In this document: one piece after another, positions 32,848-39,022 of the stretch | How positions within the stretch are numbered: the first letter of the stretch is position 1 | How the letters are laid out: each line of letters starts with the position of its first letter | Assembly: GCA_045649025.1 (NCBI GenBank) | Contig: JAZRPB010000005.1 | Span: 1-39,022, forward strand | Direction of reading: 5' to 3' | Length of the DNA stretch: 39,022 nt | DNA from: Ornithomonoglobus_A sp045649025 | Lineage (GTDB): Bacteria > Bacillota > Clostridia > UBA1381 | Made by a program: the position numbers and the translations under genes | The notes under the pieces: generated by a model | What the model was told of the DNA's origin: nothing | Databases searched by the model: none | The model's input: only the letters and a program-made list of their open reading frames with translations

Positions 32848-32876
32848 TTGAAAAATCTTGAAAAAAATGTTATAAT
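32848..32876 (+). promoter_or_regulatory. Strong promoter of the retron leader RNA
   Basis: TTGAAA (32848-32853), 17-bp spacer, TATAAT (32871-32876). It predicts an RNA start near 32883, 350 nt before the first coding sequence, the spacing expected if a non-coding RNA is made first. Confidence 0.75.
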
Positions 32877-32882
32877 ACTTGT

Positions 32883-33233
32883 GTCGGTATGAGCAGTCAG
32901 ATTAGACTTCGATTGGTTCGTAGAAATACGGACGGTATCGTGCCTATGGCATTGATACATTTGTTATCGGCACACATATCCTCGCATACCCATCATGTAT
33001 AATGCACTTACAATCTCACACAAAGAATTGATAAGTGTGTACATATGTCGTTATATGTGAATGTGATAGTGTCAATATAGTAGTGACAGAGCAAACTAAA
33101 ACAAATAGTTTGGGAAGTCGGATTTGTGCTGGTGTAAACATGATACAAGGCTGCGAAGTTCCTTTGTTATTGGCGGGATGGGAAGTCCCCTTAGCTGCAG
33201 ATAAGGGCCAATAATAACAAAGGAGGTGAGTTC
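32883..33233 (+). ncRNA. Candidate retron msr-msd RNA / structured leader
   Basis: A 350-nt non-coding stretch between promoter and small ORF, rich in hairpins. GGTATG (32886-32891) closes with CATACC (32985-32990) around TTCGTA-GAAA-TACGGA (32917-32932) and GTATC.TGCC/GGCA..GATAC (32935-32958). Further stems lie at 33005/33032 (CACTTA), 33041/33053 (ACATAT), 33070/33084 (TGTCA) and 33092/33106 (CAAACTA). An AGC trinucleotide follows the first arm, as retron branch guanosines do. Retron RTs are normally preceded by such an RNA; the msr/msd limits cannot be fixed from sequence alone. Confidence 0.5.
33160..33224 (+). promoter_or_regulatory. RBS-sequestering hairpin before the small membrane protein
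   Basis: TCCTTTGTTATTGGC (33160-33174) pairs with GCCAATAATAACAAAGGA (33207-33224), 15 bp with a 3-nt bulge. The second arm includes the first four bases of the AGGAGG ribosome binding site (33221-33226). In this fold translation of the 72-aa protein is blocked; it would open if the first arm were used elsewhere or copied. Confidence 0.7.
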
Positions 33234-33452
33234 GTGAAAAAGGCGGACAACCCTGTTGTCATTATTAATGGCAACGACAATTCTGTAGAAGTTAAGGTTA
33301 ATGTTACCGAAACTCCTTCAAAAACCCCTGCTGCTATTGTAATCGCATTGTCTATGATTATTGTAGTAGCCATACTGGCTGTATCACAATGCTGTCCTGA
33401 ATTGCTTGCTGATTTTGTCCGTTGGATTATCAGTATAGCAATAGGTGGCTAA
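33234..33452 (+). CDS. Small single-pass membrane protein, candidate retron effector
   Basis: The start is GTG, 7 bp after AGGAGG. The protein is 72 aa: a short polar N-terminus with NPVVIINGNDNSVEVKVNVTE (two beta-like strands), a transmembrane helix at about 37-56 (PAAIVIALSMIIVVAILAVS), a cysteine pair, and a C-terminal amphipathic segment (LLADFVRWIISIAIGG). I do not recognise a family. It lies between the leader RNA and the reverse transcriptase and ends 37 bp before the RT start. Known retrons pair the RT and RNA with a toxic effector, some of them membrane proteins; size, topology and the hidden RBS fit a toxin. This is inference. Confidence 0.65.
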   Translation: MKKADNPVVIINGNDNSVEVKVNVTETPSKTPAAIVIALSMIIVVAILAVSQCCPELLADFVRWIISIAIGG

Positions 33453-33489
33453 CACCAGCATATTTTTAAAAGAAACGAGGTGTAGCATC

Positions 33490-34458
33490 TTGATATTTAC
33501 AGAATGTCCAATATTTGGTTTGCAATCAAAAAAGATGCTAGCCCACCTTTTACATATAAAGGACAGCAAATTATTTAAACAAGAATATGTGGCTTCACTG
33601 GTTTCACCATATATTGATCAAAGTGGCAAAAAACGTTTAATTGAGCCACCGCAGGAGGAACTTAAAGCTATTCAAAAACGACTCAAGGTAATGTTAGGTA
33701 AAATTATTGTGCCAAATAATATTTTTTCTGGCATTAAAGGACGCTCGTATGCGGATAATGCTATTTTACATACTGGAACAAATCGAAGAATGTTATTTAA
33801 AATTGATTTAACCGCATTTTTCCCAACAATAACACGTGAAACAGTATATAAATTTTTTAAGGAAGACTTATGTTGTTCGCCTGATATAGCAGAGATATTA
33901 ACGAATTTTACAACTATTGATTTAGAAAAATCTAATGCAACAAATCTTGATGCTGTATATATTTTTTTAGACGAGAAAGGTGTTGCATGTAAAAACCATT
34001 TAATATCAGGAGCACCAACTAGCCAAATAATGTCTTATTTAGTAAATTATCGTATGTTTGACGAAATGCAGGCAATAGCAAATGAAAATAATGCGACGAT
34101 GACGGTATATGTAGATGATGTTACCTTTTCTAGTGAATGTAGAATTTCACGGCAATTTACTTCAAGAATTGTTAATGTAGTGAAAAAGTATGGTTATAAA
34201 ATTTCGAAAACAAAAGTAAAAAAATATACAAAACTATATCCTAAATTAGTGACTGGCGTGATAATAGGCTCAAATGGTCAGGCAATTATAAAAAACTCTA
34301 TGCGTCTTAAAATTATTAATGAGTATAAAAGTCTACTGAATAATCCTGAAGATATTAAATCCAGACAAAGATTACGAGGATTGCTAACTGCGGCAAGACA
34401 GGTAAATCCTAATGTCTTTCCAACGATATATAATTATGCATTTGACAAAAGTCGATAA
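33490..34458 (+). CDS. Retron-type reverse transcriptase
   Basis: I favour the TTG at 33490, 7 bp after GAGGTG, giving 322 aa; an in-frame GTG at 33445 overlaps the previous gene. Counting from the TTG, RT motifs appear in order: KGRSYADNAILH with the retron NAxxH signature at 90-94, DLTAFFP (106-112), SGAPTSQ (173-179), catalytic YVDD (207-210) and the retron-specific VTG (254-256). It should reverse-transcribe the msd part of the upstream RNA into multicopy single-stranded DNA. It has no maturase or endonuclease domain, unlike group II introns, and no DGR accessory genes are near. The codons are more AT-rich than in the chromosomal flank. Confidence 0.9.
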   Translation: MIFTECPIFGLQSKKMLAHLLHIKDSKLFKQEYVASLVSPYIDQSGKKRLIEPPQEELKAIQKRLKVMLGKIIVPNNIFSGIKGRSYADNAILHTGTNRRMLFKIDLTAFFPTITRETVYKFFKEDLCCSPDIAEILTNFTTIDLEKSNATNLDAVYIFLDEKGVACKNHLISGAPTSQIMSYLVNYRMFDEMQAIANENNATMTVYVDDVTFSSECRISRQFTSRIVNVVKKYGYKISKTKVKKYTKLYPKLVTGVIIGSNGQAIIKNSMRLKIINEYKSLLNNPEDIKSRQRLRGLLTAARQVNPNVFPTIYNYAFDKSR

Positions 34459-34560
34459 TAGATAATAACTAAATTTTATCTCTGACAGACAAATTTGCAG
34501 ATAGTTTATAATATTAAAAGAATTTTAGTTCTTGCATAATACTTTACATAGGAGAACAAT

Positions 34561-35694
34561 ATGACACACATTTTCATTGTTGATAATAATACATTTAAAT
34601 ACCACCTTGAATATATGTTTGCAGGAACTGGCGGTTCAAGGGACGCAAGTTTTTTGTTTGACAATAAAATTCAAATGCATTGGAAATCTGAAGCATCTGT
34701 TATTGATATGATTTCTGATATATCTAGAATAAGGTCTGGAGATAGAGTAATATTTTATGTGCAAGCTCACAATGGTGTTCCAGGGAAATTTTATGGAGTA
34801 TTTAAAGCTAAGGGAACACCATTTTATGACAGCAATAGTGGAAATTACTTATATGAAAAATTACATAAAAATTTGAACTTTAGAATAGAAATAGAACCGG
34901 ACATAGTCTTTTCTGAAGGCGTATCGGAACATATAGCATTAGATATACTGGAAGGCATTAATCATCCAAGTGAAATGTGTTGGAGTCTTATATATAGGAA
35001 ATTGAGAGCAAACCGCGGATGTACTATGATCACAGACTATGAAGCCTATAAACTTATAGAAAAAATAAAAGCGGTAAATTTAGGTGATAGTTTAAAAGGT
35101 ACTGCTTTTTCTTATGATTATGAACGAGAAAAGATCATAGCAGTCGATGAATTATTGCAATACGATGGCGTCAAATACTCACTTTCCGTTACGGATAGAA
35201 TGTTAATGAAGTATCGTAGCGGAAATGCTTTTGAGGCACATTTGCAAGCATATATTGTTCAAAACTGTTTTAATACTCCATTGAGTGAATTTTTTCATAT
35301 TAATGTGGAAAAACCAACTTGGATTGGGAATGAGGTTGCTTGCGGTGTAGGGATGCAAAGAATTGATATTGCTATGGTACAAGAAGATGATAATTCGGCA
35401 ACAATAAATATTGTTGAACTCAAAGGTTGTGAGCCATACAACAATATAATAACATATCAGTTGGCGTGGTATGTTAATTGGGTTATAAATTATTGGTGTC
35501 CATTGTATATTGGAAAGAAAGTAATTATTAATCCAATGGTAATCGCAAAGAAAACAAGTACAGAAAGTAGTAACGCATTTCGCAAATTGGCAGATGCTCT
35601 TAAATCATTTTCTAAAGACAATATTGATGTTTCTGCAGTAGAATATATCGCCTTTGAAATTGATGAAGATATTTCTTTTGAAAAAACTTTCTGA
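34561..35694 (+). CDS. EVE/PUA-like domain fused to a PD-(D/E)xK nuclease
   Basis: The protein is 377 aa. The N-terminal domain (1-150) resembles EVE/PUA-type readers: GDRVIFYVQ (60-68), GKFYGVFKAKG (75-85), and RIEIEP..VSEHIALDIL..NHPSEMCWSLIYRKL. The C-terminal domain is a PD-(D/E)xK nuclease fold: E225 (AFEAHLQAY), D269 (QRIDIAMV), E286-L-K288 (IVELKG), then Q299-LAWY on the next helix. EVE domains bind modified cytosines in DNA, so a modification-dependent restriction enzyme is the likely role. Its start is 102 bp after the RT, with a possible own -10 (TATAAT near 34508) and RBS AGGAGA. It could be an additional retron effector or an independent defence gene. Confidence 0.7.
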   Translation: MTHIFIVDNNTFKYHLEYMFAGTGGSRDASFLFDNKIQMHWKSEASVIDMISDISRIRSGDRVIFYVQAHNGVPGKFYGVFKAKGTPFYDSNSGNYLYEKLHKNLNFRIEIEPDIVFSEGVSEHIALDILEGINHPSEMCWSLIYRKLRANRGCTMITDYEAYKLIEKIKAVNLGDSLKGTAFSYDYEREKIIAVDELLQYDGVKYSLSVTDRMLMKYRSGNAFEAHLQAYIVQNCFNTPLSEFFHINVEKPTWIGNEVACGVGMQRIDIAMVQEDDNSATINIVELKGCEPYNNIITYQLAWYVNWVINYWCPLYIGKKVIINPMVIAKKTSTESSNAFRKLADALKSFSKDNIDVSAVEYIAFEIDEDISFEKTF

Positions 35695-35752
35695 TTTTGC
35701 TGGATATATTATTATTTTTGTGATATAATTACTGTCGAAAAGAGGTGAGGTT

Positions 35753-36751
35753 GTGAATTACATAGGTTCTAAATATTCACTTATGGATTTTCTTACAGAA
35801 ACTATAGCGACTGTTGCAGGAACACAAACAAATAAAGTGTTCGCAGATTTGTTTGCAGGAACAGGCGTTGTTGGAAAAACATTTAAAGAAAAAGGTTATA
35901 AAGTAATATCTAACGACATTCAATATTATAGTTATGTAATAAATAAGCATTTAATAGAAAACATTCCTCCGCTTGATATAAAGAAGTTAGAATATATAAA
36001 CGAACTTGGAGAAACAGAGGGTTTTATATATAAGAACTATTGTGCAGGTTCAGGAAGTGGAAGGAATTACTTCACAGATAGCAATGGTAAGAAATGTGAT
36101 TCTATAAGAATTGAACTTGAGCGATTAAAGAATAGTGGTGAAATAGAAGAGTCACAGTATTATTACTTGCTTGCAAGCTTAATAAATTCAATAGATAAAT
36201 ACGCAAACACAGCTTCAGTATATGGAGCATTTCTCAAACAGATAAAAAAATCAGCAGCAAAAGATTTTGAATTAGAACTACTACCTATCATACCAGGTGA
36301 CAAAGAAAGCGAAGCTCATAATGAGAATATAAATGATTTAATCAAAAAAATTGAAGGAGATATTCTCTATCTGGATCCTCCATACAATGCACGACAATAC
36401 TGCACTAATTATCATGTACTAGAAACAATAGCAAGATATGATGATCCAGAATTAAAAGGAAAAACCGGACTTAGGGAGTACTCCACACAAAAAAGTGATT
36501 TCTGCTCGCCAAGAACCGTAGTAAACGCTTTCGAAGAAGTAATAAGAGAAGCAAACTTTGATTATATCTTCCTTAGCTATAACAACGAAGGGTTAATGCC
36601 GTTCGAGGTAATAAAAAGCGTAATGGAAAAGTACGGCAAATACGAAATGTTTACCAAGGATTACAGAAGATTTAAAGCTGATACTGATGAAAATAGAAAT
36701 CACAAAAGCGACAAGACAATTGAATATCTACACTGCTTGATAAAAAAATAA
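35753..36751 (+). CDS. DNA N6-adenine methyltransferase of a restriction-modification system
   Basis: The start is GTG after AGAGGTGAGG. The protein is 332 aa. It begins MNYIGSKYSLMDFL, has the SAM motif DLFAGTGVVG (32-41) and the catalytic DPPY (208-211, YLDPPYNARQY), with a C-terminal target region (GLREYSTQKSDF). This is the D12-like (alpha) adenine methyltransferase type. The general plan resembles M.NlaIII/M.HpyI (CATG) enzymes, and the neighbouring Cys-rich HNH gene would fit an NlaIII/IceA1-like partner; this specificity is a guess from memory. A 9-bp terminator follows. Confidence 0.85.
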   Translation: MNYIGSKYSLMDFLTETIATVAGTQTNKVFADLFAGTGVVGKTFKEKGYKVISNDIQYYSYVINKHLIENIPPLDIKKLEYINELGETEGFIYKNYCAGSGSGRNYFTDSNGKKCDSIRIELERLKNSGEIEESQYYYLLASLINSIDKYANTASVYGAFLKQIKKSAAKDFELELLPIIPGDKESEAHNENINDLIKKIEGDILYLDPPYNARQYCTNYHVLETIARYDDPELKGKTGLREYSTQKSDFCSPRTVVNAFEEVIREANFDYIFLSYNNEGLMPFEVIKSVMEKYGKYEMFTKDYRRFKADTDENRNHKSDKTIEYLHCLIKK

Positions 36752-36770
36752 ATAAGCAAAATAACGAAAA

Positions 36771-36802
36771 GATAACTTCCATATTGTGAAGTTATCTTTT
36801 TT
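36771..36802 (+). terminator. Terminator between methyltransferase and HNH endonuclease
   Basis: GATAACTTC (36771-36779) pairs with GAAGTTATC (36788-36796), with six T after. A TATAAT-like -10 (GTTATAAT at 36805-36812) follows, so the endonuclease can be expressed separately from its methyltransferase. Confidence 0.85.
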
Positions 36803-36844
36803 GTGTTATAATTATCTTATTCTTAAAAATAAGGTGGGATAATT

Positions 36845-37495
36845 ATGAATCCATTTAAAGAAGGTAGCAACCAATATAAAGACTTTGAGACTATGTCAGA
36901 TTGTGAATGGCATTGTTCTAAATGCGAACTGTTAAGTGGGCAGGCAAAAACTTGGCAAGTTTGGCGTCAGGAAAAGGGAATTCAACTTGACCAAGATGAA
37001 GCAGGCAATTGGTATAAAAATATTTTTTGCCCTACTTGCGGCATAAAAACTGTACATAGAAAATTAAAATCGACCGAAATATTATCAACAGATCTAAAAG
37101 CGCGTTCTGGAATTCCGGCTAAAATTGCAAAAAGAGCAAAAGAATTATATGGTTGTATTGATGAATATTCAATGAGAACCGAGCCTGCAAACAAACTAGA
37201 AATTGATCATAGAACACCTCAAGTTAGGTGGACAAGCAATGAAGATGACAATTCTAATTTAACTGACGGACAAATAAAAGAAAAATTTATGCTTTTAACA
37301 AGTCCAAACAATCTTTTGAAATCACGTATCTGCGAAGAATGCGCAAAAACCAATAAACGCGGAAAAGGATATAAGGTCATTGAGTTTTGGTATGAAGGTA
37401 CAGAACTATATGATGAATCAATAGGCTGTAGAGGTTGCTTTTGGCACAACCCATCTGCTTGGAGAGAAGAATTAAATAAAAAGATTAAGGAATAA
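36845..37495 (+). CDS. HNH restriction endonuclease with zinc-binding cysteine pairs
   Basis: The protein is 216 aa. The catalytic core is LEIDHRTPQVRW (118-129, D121-H122) followed by SPNNLLKSRICEEC (153-166), an HNH/beta-beta-alpha-metal arrangement with N155/N156. Cysteine pairs C24-x2-C27, C62-x2-C65, C163-x2-C166 and C195-x2-C198 indicate two zinc sites. It is the likely restriction partner of the adenine methyltransferase upstream and resembles, in size and layout, the NlaIII/IceA1 class. It is 5 bp from the next methyltransferase, so it could alternatively pair with that enzyme. RBS AAGGTGGG. Confidence 0.75.
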   Translation: MNPFKEGSNQYKDFETMSDCEWHCSKCELLSGQAKTWQVWRQEKGIQLDQDEAGNWYKNIFCPTCGIKTVHRKLKSTEILSTDLKARSGIPAKIAKRAKELYGCIDEYSMRTEPANKLEIDHRTPQVRWTSNEDDNSNLTDGQIKEKFMLLTSPNNLLKSRICEECAKTNKRGKGYKVIEFWYEGTELYDESIGCRGCFWHNPSAWREELNKKIKE

Positions 37496-37500
37496 GGAAA

Positions 37501-38289
37501 ATGGCTAAGTATAACGATATAGATATGTCAAAGTGGAAAGAGTACGAAGATATTTTAACCGATTCACTTTGGATATTTAATAAAAGAGACAATTCTGGTG
37601 TGCATACTGCCGGGTATCACGGGAATTTTGTGCCACAAATACCGAATCAACTATTTAAGAGGTACACTAAAAAAGGTGATTGGATACTCGATCCCTTTTC
37701 CGGTGGCGGCACTTCGCTTATTGAAGCACAAAGATTAGGCAGAAATGCAATTGGAATCGAACTACAAGAATCTGTAGCAAAAGCTTCGGTGGAATTGTTG
37801 AAACAAGAAAAGAATCCTGAAACAAAAGGAACTATTATAATTGGAGATAGCAGAAACACAAATATTGCAGATAAATTAGAATCCTATGGAATAAATAAAG
37901 TGCAGTTTATTATATATCATCCACCATATTGGGATATTATCAAGTTCAGCGATAACGAAAAAGATTTATCCAATTGTGCTACTATCGATGATTTTAATCA
38001 ATCTTTTGGCGAAGTTATAGATAACACTTCCCAATATCTTGAAAAAAACAGATATTGTGCTTGTGTTATTGGTGATAAGTATGCTAATAGCGAAATTGTT
38101 CCGTTAGGTTTTCATTGTATGAATTTATTTTTACAAAGAGGCTTTAAACTTAAAGCTATTCTTGTTAAGAATTTTGAAGAAACAAAAGGAAAATCAAACC
38201 AGAAAGCAATATGGAGATATCGGGCTTTAGCAAGTGATTTTTACTTGTTTAAGCATGAGTATATATTTGTTTTTAAGAAAACATTTTAA
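37501..38289 (+). CDS. DNA methyltransferase (amino-methyltransferase, FxGxG-first order)
   Basis: The protein is 262 aa. The SAM-binding motif WILDPFSGGGTSLIEA is at 61-76 (core DPFSGGGTS 64-72). The catalytic motif is HPPYWD (140-145) instead of the usual (D/N/S)PPY(W). The N-terminal DSLWIFNKRDNSG/PNQLF stretch is like that of beta-type N4-cytosine/N6-adenine enzymes, but the FxGxG motif precedes the catalytic one. It would methylate an amino group of adenine or cytosine. It is followed 15 bp later by a second nuclease-like gene, making a second restriction-modification pair. Confidence 0.8.
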   Translation: MAKYNDIDMSKWKEYEDILTDSLWIFNKRDNSGVHTAGYHGNFVPQIPNQLFKRYTKKGDWILDPFSGGGTSLIEAQRLGRNAIGIELQESVAKASVELLKQEKNPETKGTIIIGDSRNTNIADKLESYGINKVQFIIYHPPYWDIIKFSDNEKDLSNCATIDDFNQSFGEVIDNTSQYLEKNRYCACVIGDKYANSEIVPLGFHCMNLFLQRGFKLKAILVKNFEETKGKSNQKAIWRYRALASDFYLFKHEYIFVFKKTF

Positions 38290-38304
38290 TTTGGAGGAAC
38301 CATA

Positions 38305-39022
38305 ATGAATAACGAAACTATAGGAATATCTGCTGAAATAGCGATTGCTGATTATTTTGATGTTGAAATAGACCAAGATTATAGAGAGCGAGGAGATGAT
38401 GCAGTTGTAGACATGATTTATCCAAAAGTTGAGGATATTTTCAAAAAACATAATATACCATCCCCGATTGAACATATAGCTGAAAAACAAAACCCAGTTG
38501 ATTTTTTGTTGGAAGATGGTTTAACATTATCTGTAAAAACCAATCAACGCTATCCTGGTAAAGTTGCACCACAGATTATAGGACAACCGACATCTGAAAC
38601 TTTTTTTGAAATAATGCTGTCTAAAATGGGATATAATATTGCTTCAGAATTGAGAAATTATGGATTAAGTGATACATATGAAAATAGAAGCAAAATATTT
38701 AAACATTTTGTTTTTGAAAACATAGAAACACTTTTAGAAATATATTGGGAGCACTTGTTTGAGTGCGACTATTTGATATATTTTTATAATATATTAAATC
38801 CTACTGGAAGATTAACTGGCAACCCTCAGTATAAAGTTTTGTTACCCATTGAATATCCTATTTTCGATAAGGAGTACATTACATTCACTCAAACAGAAAA
38901 ATCTTGGAATGAAAGTTGCACAATTAAATATAAAGGTAAAGCAATAGGTGAATTTCAAGTTCACAATAATCGAAATTGTTTTAAATTTAGATTTAATTTC
39001 AAAAATTTGTTTGAATACATTT
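38305..39022 (+). CDS. Putative type II restriction endonuclease, 3' end outside window
   Basis: It begins with an ATG 7 bp after TTGGAGGAAC and runs in frame for 239 codons to the window edge. D66 in NPVDFLLED and S76-V-K78 in LTLSVKTNQ fit a PD-(D/E)xK core in which the usual acidic residue before the lysine is a serine. VAPQIIGQPTSETF follows at about 88-100. The N-terminus (ETIGISAEIAIADYFDV) is an alpha-helix with E11 as the possible first core glutamate. Tight linkage to the preceding methyltransferase supports a restriction enzyme. I do not recognise the exact family or target. Confidence 0.65.
   Translation, partial: MNNETIGISAEIAIADYFDVEIDQDYRERGDDAVVDMIYPKVEDIFKKHNIPSPIEHIAEKQNPVDFLLEDGLTLSVKTNQRYPGKVAPQIIGQPTSETFFEIMLSKMGYNIASELRNYGLSDTYENRSKIFKHFVFENIETLLEIYWEHLFECDYLIYFYNILNPTGRLTGNPQYKVLLPIEYPIFDKEYITFTQTEKSWNESCTIKYKGKAIGEFQVHNNRNCFKFRFNFKNLFEYI

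Noticed and set aside
33490..34458. Reverse transcriptase as a group II intron or diversity-generating retroelement RT
   Set aside because: There is no maturase or endonuclease domain, no intron 5'/3' ends (GUGYG, domain V), and no template/variable repeat or Avd gene; NAxxH and VTG favour a retron.
1..39022. CRISPR array
   Set aside because: No series of short regularly spaced direct repeats was seen; the repeats present are palindromic elements and one long intragenic duplication.
1..39022. tRNA or rRNA genes
   Set aside because: No cloverleaf with GGTTCGA-type T-loop or rRNA landmark was noticed in any intergenic gap.

Overview
The window is a low-GC chromosome segment from a spore-forming, probably strictly anaerobic Firmicute of the class Clostridia. 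The evidence is a GerA-type germinant receptor operon, an FprA flavodiiron protein, HemZ, a DUF4446 gene beside parAB, strong AGGAGG ribosome binding sites, and vegetative promoters of TTGACA-17-TATAAT type. It spans the replication origin region (dnaA, a dnaA-dnaN intergenic origin, dnaN, parA/parB and two parS sites) and ends in a mobile genomic island.

Layout. 1-5.2 kb: two related, minus-strand secreted surface proteins, the first running off the left edge; each follows a structured leader. 5.7-8.9 kb: a minus-strand sugar-phosphate operon (NagB-like deaminase and PfkB kinase) divergent from an AraC regulator. 9.0-13.4 kb: minus-strand serS, a small membrane coiled-coil protein, a DUF4446 gene, parB and parA, with a parS at each end of the block. 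13.5-17.9 kb: a plus-strand ger operon behind a sigma-G-like promoter, ending in a small two-helix protein. 18.2-21.3 kb: fprA, glycyl-tRNA synthetase and mscL. 21.4-24.2 kb: dnaA, oriC (DnaA-trios, AT-rich unwinding element) and dnaN, followed not by recF/gyrB but by a metallo-hydrolase, hemZ and a DnaI/IstB-like ATPase. 27.3-27.6 kb: a type I toxin-antitoxin-like locus. 27.8-30.3 kb: an SDR reductase and lysS.

The island starts just after lysS (about 30.33 kb, inside what looks like the lysS terminator) and runs past the right edge. It carries a small HTH protein, a candidate oriT, a MobP-type relaxase and a ribbon-helix-helix protein (mobilisation). A defence cargo follows: a retron-type reverse transcriptase with a strong promoter, a long structured leader RNA and a 72-residue membrane protein whose ribosome binding site is locked in a hairpin; an EVE-like domain fused to a PD-(D/E)xK nuclease; an adenine methyltransferase with an HNH endonuclease; and a second methyltransferase with a second, truncated, endonuclease. 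The retron unit is the most likely undescribed system here.

The chromosomal part is also littered with intergenic palindromic repeats: a 103-bp family (2 copies), a roughly 90-bp family (2 copies, both just 3' of minus-strand genes) and short G-rich hairpins (8 copies listed). All functional statements come from reading motifs by eye; no database search was run.
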